From Rhizobium sp. (GTDB lineage Bacteria; Pseudomonadota; Alphaproteobacteria; Rhizobiales; Rhizobiaceae), in contig JAHHDR010000016.1 of NCBI GenBank assembly GCA_019739215.1, forward strand, positions 1-61,990: a DNA stretch of 61,990 bases, written 5' to 3'. Under the pieces are notes generated by a model that was not told the DNA's origin, did not search any database, and was given only the letters and a program-made list of their open reading frames with translations. Both the position numbers and the translations under genes were made by a program. Shown piece by piece: positions 1 to 18,426 of the stretch. How positions within the stretch are numbered: the first letter of the stretch is position 1; each line of letters opens with the position of its first letter.

Positions 1-46
1 AACCGAGATTTTCCGGGCCGGCATCGGCCTGACGCTGAAGCGCTGA
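1..46 (+). pseudogene. 3' end of BBP2-type barrel-protein gene (second copy, cut by window edge)
   Basis: The last 14 codons plus stop of the outer-membrane barrel gene that is complete at 21974-23476. It lies in the left arm of palindrome I and is partial only because the window starts here. Confidence 0.85.
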
Positions 47-52
47 ACCCCT

Positions 53-938
53 CTATTTCAGGGCGGAGATCAGCGCTTTCAGATCGGCCTCGACGAGGCC
101 CCTTATATCCGGGCGGTCGAGTGCGAACGCGACATTGGCCATGATGAAACCATCCTTCGCGCCGGTATCGTAGGTTTCGCCGCGATAGTGATAGGCCGTG
201 AAATTCTGCTGCTTGAGCAGCTTGAGCATCCCGTCTGTCAGCTGGATCTCGTTGCCGGCGCCGCTTTCCTGGGTCGACAGGATCTCGAATATTTCGGGCT
301 GAAGGATATAGCGTCCGTTGATGAAGAAGTTCGACGGCTGGGTCCCCTGTGGCGGCTTCTCGACCATGCCGGTGATGCGGAACCCCTCGCCGATCTTCTC
401 GCCGGGCGCCACGATGCCATAGCGATGGGCCAGTTCCGGCGCGCATTCCTCGACCGCGATGACATTGCCGCCGCTGACTTCGTAGAGGTCCACCATCCCT
501 TTCAGGCACGAGACTTCCGACTTCATGATCATGTCGGGAAGCAGCAGCGCGAACGGCTCGTGGCCGACGATGTCGCGCGCGCACCAGACCGCGTGGCCAA
601 GACCGAGCGGCTCCTGCTGCCGGGTGAAGCTGGTCGAGCCGGCCTTGGGCAGGATGGAGGACAGGACGTTCAGTTCCGTCTTCTTGTTGCGGGCCTTGAG
701 CGTGGCCTCGAGTTTCGTACTGGATATCGAAATAGTCCTCGATCACGCCCTTGTTACGACCGGTGACGAAAACGAAATGCTCGATGCCCGCCTCGATGGC
801 CTCTTCGACCACGTATTGGATGACCGGCTTGTCGACCACCGTCATCATTTCCTTCGGCACCGCCTTGGTGGCGGGAAGGAATCGGGTCCCCAAACCAGCC
901 ACGGGAAACACTGCCTTTTTGACCTTACCAGCCGTCAT
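53..938 (-). pseudogene. galU: galU, UTP-glucose-1-phosphate uridylyltransferase (inverted copy, frameshifted)
   Basis: Mirror copy of the intact gene at 21083-21967. A run of three T at 713-715, against two at the matching site in the other arm, adds one base and splits the reading frame. Codons on both sides of it still match the intact copy exactly. There is no other sign of decay, so a sequencing or consensus error in this arm is the simplest reading. Confidence 0.92.
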
Positions 939-1086
939 CTAGGTCTCCTCGAAAGACATCAAACAGTCGTGATTGCAGGAACTATGAAGCAATACCTATC
1001 TCTTTCTGAAAAGGTGACGCAAGGCCACCTCCATGGTAAAGAATTTATTGACTCAGATACGGTAAATTCGCGTCTCCGACCAACGC

Positions 1087-2325
1087 ATGACCGGAATGAT
1101 GCCAATGCAGAGTGACCGCAAATCGACCCTGAAAACCATCCTTCTGCCCTTCATCGCGGCGGGCTGCCTCCTTGTTGCTTCGCCTGCGAACGCGGACAAG
1201 GGCTTCCAGAACTGGATAAATGGTTTCTACGCCACCGCCGCCAAGGCGGGAATCAGCAAATCGACTTATGTCGCCGCCTTCAAGGGCGTGACCGAACCCG
1301 ACCCCGATGTGCTGACGAAGGCTGCCTATCAACCCGAGTTCAAGCATACGATATGGGACTATCTCGACAGCCGCGTGAACCCCTACACCGTCGGCATCGG
1401 CCAGGACATGATTCGCCAGCACGGACGGACGCTGAACGCGATCGAACGGCATTTCGGTGTCGACAAGCATATTCTTCTCGCGATCTGGTCCATGGAGAGC
1501 AATTACGGCGCGGTTTTCGAGAAACCCGACAGGCTGCACAGTGTTCCACGGGCGCTGGCGACGCTGGCCTATGCCGACAAGCGCCGGGCCAAATTCGCCC
1601 GCACGCAATTGATCGCCGCTCTCAAGATCCTCGAACGCGGCGACGTCAAGCCGTCGCAACTGACCGGTTCCTGGGCCGGCGCCATGGGTCATACCCAGTT
1701 CATTCCCACGAGCTACCTGCTCTATGGCTTTGACGCCGACGGCAATGGCAAGCGCGACATCTGGAACTCGATCCCGGATGCCCTCGCTACCGCCGCCAAC
1801 CTTCTGAAGAAGAATGGCTGGCAGCAAGGCAAGACCTGGGGCTACGAAGTCGTCGCACCGGCCGGCGCCGGAAAGTACGAAGGCAAGAGCAAGAGCCTCG
1901 CCGAATGGCAGTCGCTCGGCTTCGTCCGACCCAACGGCAATGGCTTCAAGTTCGGCAAGGATCGCGCCGTGCTCAAGATGCCGGCGGGACCGAGCGGACC
2001 GGCGTTCCTGATGACCAAGAACTTCTTCGTGATCAAGAACTACAACAACTCCGATTCCTATGCGCTCGGCGTCGGCACGCTGGCTGACCAGCTTGCCGGC
2101 TATGCCGGCGTGGCGCAGGCCTGGCCCCGGCCGGCCGGTACGCTCGATATCAACCAGAAGTTCGAGCTCCAGACCCGGTTGAAAACGCTCGGCTACTATG
2201 ACGGCGCCATCGATGGAAATTTCGGATCGGGCTCCAAGGCGGCAATCGAGGCGATCCAGAAGCAATTCGGAATGGAGCCGGACGGCAAGCCGTCCGCGGC
2301 TTTGCTCAAGGCCTTGAAGCGATAG
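1087..2325 (+). CDS. MltB-family lytic murein transglycosylase (inverted copy)
   Basis: Identical in protein sequence (412 aa) to the copy at 19696-20934, where the annotation is given. It belongs to the left arm of palindrome I. The start is uncertain, because four in-frame ATG codons lie in the first seven codons and no strong Shine-Dalgarno sequence precedes the first. Confidence 0.93.
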   Translation: MTGMMPMQSDRKSTLKTILLPFIAAGCLLVASPANADKGFQNWINGFYATAAKAGISKSTYVAAFKGVTEPDPDVLTKAAYQPEFKHTIWDYLDSRVNPYTVGIGQDMIRQHGRTLNAIERHFGVDKHILLAIWSMESNYGAVFEKPDRLHSVPRALATLAYADKRRAKFARTQLIAALKILERGDVKPSQLTGSWAGAMGHTQFIPTSYLLYGFDADGNGKRDIWNSIPDALATAANLLKKNGWQQGKTWGYEVVAPAGAGKYEGKSKSLAEWQSLGFVRPNGNGFKFGKDRAVLKMPAGPSGPAFLMTKNFFVIKNYNNSDSYALGVGTLADQLAGYAGVAQAWPRPAGTLDINQKFELQTRLKTLGYYDGAIDGNFGSGSKAAIEAIQKQFGMEPDGKPSAALLKALKR

Positions 2326-2353
2326 CCCCGCTTCCCCTATAATACCCCGCATC

Positions 2354-2380
2354 AGGGCCGGCCGAACGACCGGCCCTTTT
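2354..2380 (+). terminator. Rho-independent terminator of the transglycosylase gene (copy)
   Basis: A GC-rich 8-bp stem AGGGCCGG/CCGGCCCT with an 8-nt loop, followed by a T run, 28 nt after the stop codon. The mirror copy is at 19641-19667. Confidence 0.85.
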
Positions 2381-2403
2381 GCTCTCATACCGGATGGGCG
2401 ACA

Positions 2404-3594
2404 ATGCGAACTCTGCCGCGCGGCTGGACAAATCCCTTCCTCCTCAGGCTGCTCGTCCTGTCTGCGCTGGCCTGCGCCTTCCTCGTCACTGACCCCGCGT
2501 TCCGCTATCAGGGCATTGCCCATGCCCAGGAGGTCCGCGAGCGCCGTTCGATCATCGACATGATCTTTGGCGGCCGGAAAAAGCGGGTCACGACCAGCAA
2601 CCCCTCCGTGACCCGGGTGAAGAAGCCGCGCAAGAAAAAATCCGCACCCGCCTCGGATCCGTCCGTGACCGGCGCCGAGGTCGAAGTCGTCAAGCAGGCG
2701 GACGCCAAGAAGGTTCTGGTCGTCGGCGACTTCATGGCGTCCGCGCTGGCCGACGGCCTGATCGTCGCCTTCGCCTCCGATCCCGGCATCGTGATCGAGA
2801 AGAAGACGGACGGATCATCCGGCCTGGTTCGTGATGACCACCTCGACTGGCCACAGACCCTGGCGAGCCACATCGCGGAGGTGAAGCCCGCCCTTGTGGT
2901 GATCATGCTCGGCGCCAATGACCGCCAGCAAATGGTTGCGAACGGCAAGCGCGAGAAGTTCCAGACGGAACCATGGAAGGTGGAGTACGAGAAGCGGGTC
3001 GCTGCAATCATCGACGTCACCCGCCAGAACAAGATTCCCTTCGTCTGGACCGGCCTGCCGGCATTCTCGTCGCCGTCGCTCAGCGCCGACGCGGCCACGC
3101 TCAACAACTATTACCGATCCAAGGCGGAGTTCGCCGGCGGCGAGTTCATCGATATCTGGGACGGCTTCGCCGACGAGAACGGCAAGTTCATCGCGACAGG
3201 CTCGGATATCAATGGCCAACCGGTCCGCCTGCGCGGCTCCGACGGCCTCAGCCTGACCAGGGCCGGCAAGCGCAAGATCGCGTTCTACGTCGAAAAGCCG
3301 ATCCGCAAGCTGATCGGCAGCGGCTTGCCAGCGATTTCACAGCTCAACGCGTCGGCCAATGTCGACCAGGCCGCGGTCGTGCCGACAGTCGCCGACATCG
3401 TCTCCGTGCCGCCGATAAGCCTCATGGATCCAGATCTCGATGGCGGTGCCCAGCTGCTGGATGCGGCAACCCTGCCCAAGACTCATGGCGGCTCGCCGCG
3501 CGACAAACTGATCGAGAAGGGCGAGACGGTCACGCCGCCCGACGGCCGCGTCGACGATTTCAAGTGGACACCCGTTGAAGAACCCGCCGGCTGA
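2404..3594 (+). CDS. DUF459 SGNH-fold secreted protein (inverted copy)
   Basis: Identical 396-aa protein to the copy at 18427-19617, described there. It lies downstream of the transglycosylase gene, separated by the terminator at 2354-2380. Confidence 0.93.
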   Translation: MRTLPRGWTNPFLLRLLVLSALACAFLVTDPAFRYQGIAHAQEVRERRSIIDMIFGGRKKRVTTSNPSVTRVKKPRKKKSAPASDPSVTGAEVEVVKQADAKKVLVVGDFMASALADGLIVAFASDPGIVIEKKTDGSSGLVRDDHLDWPQTLASHIAEVKPALVVIMLGANDRQQMVANGKREKFQTEPWKVEYEKRVAAIIDVTRQNKIPFVWTGLPAFSSPSLSADAATLNNYYRSKAEFAGGEFIDIWDGFADENGKFIATGSDINGQPVRLRGSDGLSLTRAGKRKIAFYVEKPIRKLIGSGLPAISQLNASANVDQAAVVPTVADIVSVPPISLMDPDLDGGAQLLDAATLPKTHGGSPRDKLIEKGETVTPPDGRVDDFKWTPVEEPAG

Positions 3595-3639
3595 CGTCGA
3601 TCAGCGCGGCGGGCTATTGATCTCCGGTTTCGAAGCGCC

Positions 3640-5094
3640 TTAGCGCGGCAGCGTGGTTACGCCCATCAGCGCCTCGTCGATGGCGCGCGCGGCCTGCCGG
3701 CCTTCCCGTATCGCCCAGACCACCAGCGACTGACCGCGGCGCACGTCGCCGGCCGTCCACAGCTTGTCGACGGAGGTCTTGTAGTCGTTCTCATTGGCGA
3801 TGACATTGGTTGAGCCACGCTTGTCGACGTTCAGCGCCAGCTTTTCGCCAAGGTCCTTGAGCACACTGTTGGTGAAGGGCCCGCGGAAGCCTATGGCGAT
3901 GAAGGCGAGATCGGCCTTGATGATGAATTCGCTACCTTCGATCGGACGGCGCCGGTCATCGACCTGGCAGCACTTCACGCCCGTCAGGATGCCGTCCTCG
4001 CCGACGAATTCGAGCGTCGCGACCTGGAACTCGCGCATCGCGCCCTCGGCCTGCGACGATGAGGTGCGCATCTTGGTTGCCCAGAACGGCCAGACGGCGA
4101 GCTTGTCCTCTTTCTCCGGCGGTTGCGGGCGGATGTCGAGCTGGGAAACCCGTACGGCGCCCTGCCGGAAGGCCGTGCCGACGCAGTCCGAAGCGGTATC
4201 GCCACCGCCGACCACGACCACGTGCTTGCCACCGGCCATGATCGGCGCGGAGGGCCAACCGATGCTCTCGATGTTCTCGCGCCCGACACGCCGGTTCTGC
4301 TGCACCAGGTAAGGCATGGCGTCGTGAACGCCCGCCAGGTCCACGCCCGGAATGCCGGCATCGCGCGGCGTCTCGGAGCCGCCGCAATAGAGCACCGCGT
4401 CGTGATCCGCGAGCAGCTTGTCGACGGACACATCGACACCGACATTGACGCCGCAATGAAAGGTGACGCCCTCGCCGCGCATCTGCTCGACGCGACGGTC
4501 GATGAAGTTCTTTTCCATCTTGAAATCTGGGATACCGTAGCGCAGCAGGCCGCCGGGACGGCTTTCGCGCTCATAGAGATGCACGTCGTGCCCCGCCCGC
4601 GCCAATTGCTGCGCCGCTGCCATGCCGGCAGGCCCCGAACCGATCACGGCCACTGACTTGCCCGACTTGATCGTCGCAGGCTGCGGCACGATGTAGCCCA
4701 TCTCGTAGGCCTTGTCGGCGATCGCCTGTTCGACGGTCTTGATCGCGACCGGCGCATCCTCCAGGTTCAGCGTGCAGGCTTCCTCGCAGGGAGCCGGACA
4801 GACGCGGCCGGTGAACTCGGGAAAATTGTTGGTCGAATGCAGGTTGCGGATCGCCTCTTCCCACTTGCCGTTGAAGACAAGGTCGTTCCAGTCGGGAATC
4901 TGGTTATGAACGGGGCAACCCGTCGGACCGTGGCAGAACGGAATGCCGCAATCCATGCAGCGGGCCGCCTGTTTCTCGACCTCGGGATCCGACATCGGAA
5001 TGGTGAATTCGCGGAAATGGCGAATCCGGTCCGAAGCGGGCTGATAGCGTCCCACCTGCCTGTCGATTTCGAGAAAACCCGTTACCTTGCCCAT
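3640..5094 (-). CDS. gltD: Glutamate synthase small subunit (inverted copy)
   Basis: Identical 484-aa protein to the copy at 16927-18381. It is convergent with the DUF459 gene, 45 nt between stop codons. Confidence 0.97.
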   Translation of the reverse strand: MGKVTGFLEIDRQVGRYQPASDRIRHFREFTIPMSDPEVEKQAARCMDCGIPFCHGPTGCPVHNQIPDWNDLVFNGKWEEAIRNLHSTNNFPEFTGRVCPAPCEEACTLNLEDAPVAIKTVEQAIADKAYEMGYIVPQPATIKSGKSVAVIGSGPAGMAAAQQLARAGHDVHLYERESRPGGLLRYGIPDFKMEKNFIDRRVEQMRGEGVTFHCGVNVGVDVSVDKLLADHDAVLYCGGSETPRDAGIPGVDLAGVHDAMPYLVQQNRRVGRENIESIGWPSAPIMAGGKHVVVVGGGDTASDCVGTAFRQGAVRVSQLDIRPQPPEKEDKLAVWPFWATKMRTSSSQAEGAMREFQVATLEFVGEDGILTGVKCCQVDDRRRPIEGSEFIIKADLAFIAIGFRGPFTNSVLKDLGEKLALNVDKRGSTNVIANENDYKTSVDKLWTAGDVRRGQSLVVWAIREGRQAARAIDEALMGVTTLPR

Positions 5095-5233
5095 ACTACT
5101 CAGTCCTCAAGCGGCTGCGTTGGCAGCCTGTGCATTTACCCGATCGTGTCCGATCAGGATACCCCCAAGCCTAATCGTCATGATGACGTGTGGAAATACG
5201 CCGGATGCCGGTGGCACCCTTGAGGGGCGGCGA

Positions 5234-9961
<4,728 letters not shown>

Positions 9962-10205
9962 CCCTATGTCCTCCTGTCGCGCGCCTGCCGCGCTCTTTCT
10001 GTTTCACGGCGCGCGGGACTTCGAGCCCTCGCGCCGCAAGCGATGTCGATCCTCGCATTTTCCTGAACGCGCTGCAATTACCGGGCCAGATCGACCCCGT
10101 CTTCGCGCAGCTGCCGGCTTCTGCCCTGGACTGAATTCCCCGTCAGCTTTCCCAGGGCCGGACCGCTTCTTGAAGACCGTTTCCGGCCCAGGATCCATGC
10201 AGCAA

Positions 10206-10230
10206 AATAGGACAGCATGACTGTCCTATT
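10206..10230. promoter_or_regulatory. Inverted repeat, operator candidate (copy)
   Basis: Mirror of 11791-11815: perfect 10-bp arms around a 5-nt centre in the gltB/ltaE intergenic region. Confidence 0.6.
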
Positions 10231-10341
10231 GCCGGGAATTGATGACACAAAGAGCCGGCCCTCGCAAGGGCAATTTGCAAAAATATGACCAGAATGTGGG
10301 CAGGTCGGATGCGTGGAAATCCATCCACCGGATGCTTTCTT

Positions 10342-10355
10342 GAACAGACCTGTTC
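10342..10355. promoter_or_regulatory. 14-bp palindrome near ltaE start (copy)
   Basis: GAACAG and CTGTTC separated by two bases, 33 nt upstream of the ltaE ATG and immediately before a TATAAC -10-like hexamer. The mirror copy is at 11666-11679. Confidence 0.45.
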
Positions 10356-10388
10356 GCCTATAACTCCTGCCACCAACAGGAGTGACAG

Positions 10389-10976
10389 ATGTATTTCGCG
10401 TCCGACAATTGGGCAGGCGCCCATCCGCTCGTCGCCGAGCGCCTCGTGAAGGCCGCCGGCAGCTATTCGGTGCCCTATGGCGAGGGACAAACCGACCGGA
10501 AAGTGCAGAAGACTCTCTCGGAAATTTTCGAGCGCGACGTCAGCGTGTTCTTCGTCGGGACCGGCACGGCTGCGAACGCGCTTTCGCTCGCCTCGCTAGC
10601 CCGGCCGGCCAGCGTGATCTTCTGCCATCCCAGGGCGCATGTCATGCACGAAGGCGGCGCCGTCGAACTGATGACCAATGGCGGCAAACTCGTGCCGGCC
10701 CGGCCTTGCGGGCCCGGCGCCAGCAAGATCGACCCGGAGGGCCTGACGAAGGCGATCGCGCCTTACCTGTCGACAGATGCCAGTGTCGGCAACCGGATAG
10801 CCTTCACCTTGTCGCAGGCGACCGAGGCCGGGACGATCTACAGCGTCGAGGAGATTGCCGCGCTCTCGTCCGTGGCCCATTCGGCCGGCCTCAAGGTCCA
10901 CATGGACGGTGCACGCTTTTCCAATGCAATTGCCGCTCTGGGCGTCACACCGGCGGAAATGACCTGGAAGGCCGGG
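10389..10976 (+). pseudogene. ltaE: Low-specificity threonine aldolase, 5' fragment ending at fold point
   Basis: Encodes residues 1-196 of the aldolase, identical to the start of the minus-strand copy. At 10977 the frame enters the reversed spacer and then the antisense of its own gene, so the rest of the open frame (to 11183) is not aldolase. This copy lacks the active-site lysine segment. AACAGGAG at 10375-10382 serves as ribosome binding site. Confidence 0.9.
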
Positions 10977-11044
10977 TTGAAGAAGACGATTGCCTCGGCG
11001 CACCAGCAGCCGTTCTTCGTGCCGCCGAGCGAGAGGATGTCGAT
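10977..11044. other. 68-nt spacer at fold point of palindrome I
   Basis: Single-copy sequence between the two arms. Read on the minus strand it encodes about 22 further residues of threonine aldolase, including the LGGTKNG motif with the PLP-binding lysine. Beyond it the minus strand re-enters the complement of the same gene, so the reading frame becomes meaningless. The spacer is therefore a short stretch of the original gene left unduplicated at a foldback junction. Confidence 0.9.
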
Positions 11045-11632
11045 CCCGGCCTTCCAGGTCATTTCCGCCGGTGTGACGCCCAGAGCGGCAATTGCATTGG
11101 AAAAGCGTGCACCGTCCATGTGGACCTTGAGGCCGGCCGAATGGGCCACGGACGAGAGCGCGGCAATCTCCTCGACGCTGTAGATCGTCCCGGCCTCGGT
11201 CGCCTGCGACAAGGTGAAGGCTATCCGGTTGCCGACACTGGCATCTGTCGACAGGTAAGGCGCGATCGCCTTCGTCAGGCCCTCCGGGTCGATCTTGCTG
11301 GCGCCGGGCCCGCAAGGCCGGGCCGGCACGAGTTTGCCGCCATTGGTCATCAGTTCGACGGCGCCGCCTTCGTGCATGACATGCGCCCTGGGATGGCAGA
11401 AGATCACGCTGGCCGGCCGGGCTAGCGAGGCGAGCGAAAGCGCGTTCGCAGCCGTGCCGGTCCCGACGAAGAACACGCTGACGTCGCGCTCGAAAATTTC
11501 CGAGAGAGTCTTCTGCACTTTCCGGTCGGTTTGTCCCTCGCCATAGGGCACCGAATAGCTGCCGGCGGCCTTCACGAGGCGCTCGGCGACGAGCGGATGG
11601 GCGCCTGCCCAATTGTCGGACGCGAAATACAT
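10977..11632 (-). pseudogene. ltaE: Low-specificity threonine aldolase, truncated at fold point
   Basis: PLP enzyme of the beta-eliminating lyase/threonine aldolase family (fold type I), cytosolic, cleaving L-threonine and L-allo-threonine to glycine and acetaldehyde. About 218 of the roughly 350 residues usual for the family are present. HMDGARFSNA is near residues 171-180, and SLGGTKNG near 201-208 holds the PLP-binding lysine at about 206; that segment is encoded by the single-copy spacer. After FFN the frame (open to 10838) runs into the complement of the same gene, so the C-terminal domain is missing. The ribosome binding site is CAGGAG, and the gene is divergent from gltB. The truncation is a structural junction, not a point mutation; an intact gene presumably exists in the organism. 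Confidence 0.9.
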
Positions 11633-11665
11633 CTGTCACTCCTGTTGGTGGCAGGAGTTATAGGC

Positions 11666-11679
11666 GAACAGGTCTGTTC
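11666..11679. promoter_or_regulatory. 14-bp palindrome at ltaE promoter
   Basis: GAACAG and CTGTTC halves with a 2-nt centre, placed 33 nt upstream of the ltaE start codon next to a TATAAC hexamer. The position fits an operator overlapping the promoter; the regulator is unknown. Confidence 0.45.
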
Positions 11680-11790
11680 AAGAAAGCATCCGGTGGATGG
11701 ATTTCCACGCATCCGACCTGCCCACATTCTGGTCATATTTTTGCAAATTGCCCTTGCGAGGGCCGGCTCTTTGTGTCATCAATTCCCGGC

Positions 11791-11815
11791 AATAGGACAG
11801 TCATGCTGTCCTATT
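11791..11815. promoter_or_regulatory. 25-nt inverted repeat, operator candidate upstream of gltB
   Basis: Perfect 10-bp arms (AATAGGACAG and its complement) around a 5-nt centre TCATG, 244 nt upstream of gltB and 158 nt upstream of ltaE. It is followed by TTTT on the plus strand, but no plus-strand gene ends upstream, so an operator is more likely than a terminator. The binding protein is unknown. Confidence 0.6.
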
Positions 11816-12059
11816 TTGCTGCATGGATCCTGGGCCGGAAACGGTCTTCAAGAAGCGGTCCGGCCCTGGGAAAGCTGACGGGGAATTCAGTCCAGGGCAG
11901 AAGCCGGCAGCTGCGCGAAGACGGGGTCGATCTGGCCCGGTAATTGCAGCGCGTTCAGGAAAATGCGAGGATCGACATCGCTTGCGGCGCGAGGGCTCGA
12001 AGTCCCGCGCGCCGTGAAACAGAAAGAGCGCGGCAGGCGCGCGACAGGAGGACATAGGG

Positions 12060-16787
<4,728 letters not shown>

Positions 16788-16926
16788 TCGCCGCCCCTCA
16801 AGGGTGCCACCGGCATCCGGCGTATTTCCACACGTCATCATGACGATTAGGCTTGGGGGTATCCTGATCGGACACGATCGGGTAAATGCACAGGCTGCCA
16901 ACGCAGCCGCTTGAGGACTGAGTAGT

Positions 16927-18381
16927 ATGGGCAAGGTAACGGGTTTTCTCGAAATCGACAGGCAGGTGGGACGCTATCAGCCCGCTTCGGACCGGATTCG
17001 CCATTTCCGCGAATTCACCATTCCGATGTCGGATCCCGAGGTCGAGAAACAGGCGGCCCGCTGCATGGATTGCGGCATTCCGTTCTGCCACGGTCCGACG
17101 GGTTGCCCCGTTCATAACCAGATTCCCGACTGGAACGACCTTGTCTTCAACGGCAAGTGGGAAGAGGCGATCCGCAACCTGCATTCGACCAACAATTTTC
17201 CCGAGTTCACCGGCCGCGTCTGTCCGGCTCCCTGCGAGGAAGCCTGCACGCTGAACCTGGAGGATGCGCCGGTCGCGATCAAGACCGTCGAACAGGCGAT
17301 CGCCGACAAGGCCTACGAGATGGGCTACATCGTGCCGCAGCCTGCGACGATCAAGTCGGGCAAGTCAGTGGCCGTGATCGGTTCGGGGCCTGCCGGCATG
17401 GCAGCGGCGCAGCAATTGGCGCGGGCGGGGCACGACGTGCATCTCTATGAGCGCGAAAGCCGTCCCGGCGGCCTGCTGCGCTACGGTATCCCAGATTTCA
17501 AGATGGAAAAGAACTTCATCGACCGTCGCGTCGAGCAGATGCGCGGCGAGGGCGTCACCTTTCATTGCGGCGTCAATGTCGGTGTCGATGTGTCCGTCGA
17601 CAAGCTGCTCGCGGATCACGACGCGGTGCTCTATTGCGGCGGCTCCGAGACGCCGCGCGATGCCGGCATTCCGGGCGTGGACCTGGCGGGCGTTCACGAC
17701 GCCATGCCTTACCTGGTGCAGCAGAACCGGCGTGTCGGGCGCGAGAACATCGAGAGCATCGGTTGGCCCTCCGCGCCGATCATGGCCGGTGGCAAGCACG
17801 TGGTCGTGGTCGGCGGTGGCGATACCGCTTCGGACTGCGTCGGCACGGCCTTCCGGCAGGGCGCCGTACGGGTTTCCCAGCTCGACATCCGCCCGCAACC
17901 GCCGGAGAAAGAGGACAAGCTCGCCGTCTGGCCGTTCTGGGCAACCAAGATGCGCACCTCATCGTCGCAGGCCGAGGGCGCGATGCGCGAGTTCCAGGTC
18001 GCGACGCTCGAATTCGTCGGCGAGGACGGCATCCTGACGGGCGTGAAGTGCTGCCAGGTCGATGACCGGCGCCGTCCGATCGAAGGTAGCGAATTCATCA
18101 TCAAGGCCGATCTCGCCTTCATCGCCATAGGCTTCCGCGGGCCCTTCACCAACAGTGTGCTCAAGGACCTTGGCGAAAAGCTGGCGCTGAACGTCGACAA
18201 GCGTGGCTCAACCAATGTCATCGCCAATGAGAACGACTACAAGACCTCCGTCGACAAGCTGTGGACGGCCGGCGACGTGCGCCGCGGTCAGTCGCTGGTG
18301 GTCTGGGCGATACGGGAAGGCCGGCAGGCCGCGCGCGCCATCGACGAGGCGCTGATGGGCGTAACCACGCTGCCGCGCTAA
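16927..18381 (+). CDS. gltD: Glutamate synthase (NADPH) small subunit
   Basis: Electron-input subunit of glutamate synthase, passing electrons from NADPH through FAD and Fe-S clusters to GltB. Two N-terminal cysteine clusters (CMDCGIPFCHGPTGCPVHNQ near 47-66 and CPAPCEEAC near 99-107) bind [4Fe-4S] centres. GSGPAG near 152-157 is the FAD dinucleotide fold, and GGGDTASDC near 297-305 belongs to the NADPH-binding fold. The length of 484 aa is typical. ATG is preceded by GAGGA about 12 nt upstream. The downstream DUF459 gene is convergent, 45 nt away. An identical copy is at 3640-5094. Confidence 0.97.
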   Translation: MGKVTGFLEIDRQVGRYQPASDRIRHFREFTIPMSDPEVEKQAARCMDCGIPFCHGPTGCPVHNQIPDWNDLVFNGKWEEAIRNLHSTNNFPEFTGRVCPAPCEEACTLNLEDAPVAIKTVEQAIADKAYEMGYIVPQPATIKSGKSVAVIGSGPAGMAAAQQLARAGHDVHLYERESRPGGLLRYGIPDFKMEKNFIDRRVEQMRGEGVTFHCGVNVGVDVSVDKLLADHDAVLYCGGSETPRDAGIPGVDLAGVHDAMPYLVQQNRRVGRENIESIGWPSAPIMAGGKHVVVVGGGDTASDCVGTAFRQGAVRVSQLDIRPQPPEKEDKLAVWPFWATKMRTSSSQAEGAMREFQVATLEFVGEDGILTGVKCCQVDDRRRPIEGSEFIIKADLAFIAIGFRGPFTNSVLKDLGEKLALNVDKRGSTNVIANENDYKTSVDKLWTAGDVRRGQSLVVWAIREGRQAARAIDEALMGVTTLPR

Positions 18382-18426
18382 GGCGCTTCGAAACCGGAGA
18401 TCAATAGCCCGCCGCGCTGATCGACG

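Larger units (their letters stand above)
9962..10388. promoter_or_regulatory. gltB/ltaE divergent intergenic region (inverted copy)
   Basis: 427 nt without a gene, the mirror of 11633-12059. It holds the 25-nt hairpin/operator candidate (10206-10230) and the 14-bp palindrome (10342-10355). AGGAGG lies just before gltB. Confidence 0.8.
11633..12059. promoter_or_regulatory. ltaE/gltB divergent intergenic region
   Basis: 427 nt between divergently transcribed ltaE and gltB with no plausible gene. It contains a 14-bp palindrome at the ltaE promoter (11666-11679) and a 25-nt inverted repeat (11791-11815). AGGAGG lies 10-15 nt before the gltB start. I could not assign a confident sigma-70 promoter for gltB. 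Confidence 0.75.

Noticed and set aside
10342..10355. LexA/SOS box at the ltaE promoter
   Set aside because: The alphaproteobacterial SOS box is a direct repeat GTTC-N7-GTTC; this site is an inverted repeat with a 2-nt centre.
10838..11183. Aldolase fusion proteins across fold point I
   Set aside because: The extra residues are translations of the gene's own complement and are mirrored in both directions; they are junction by-products.
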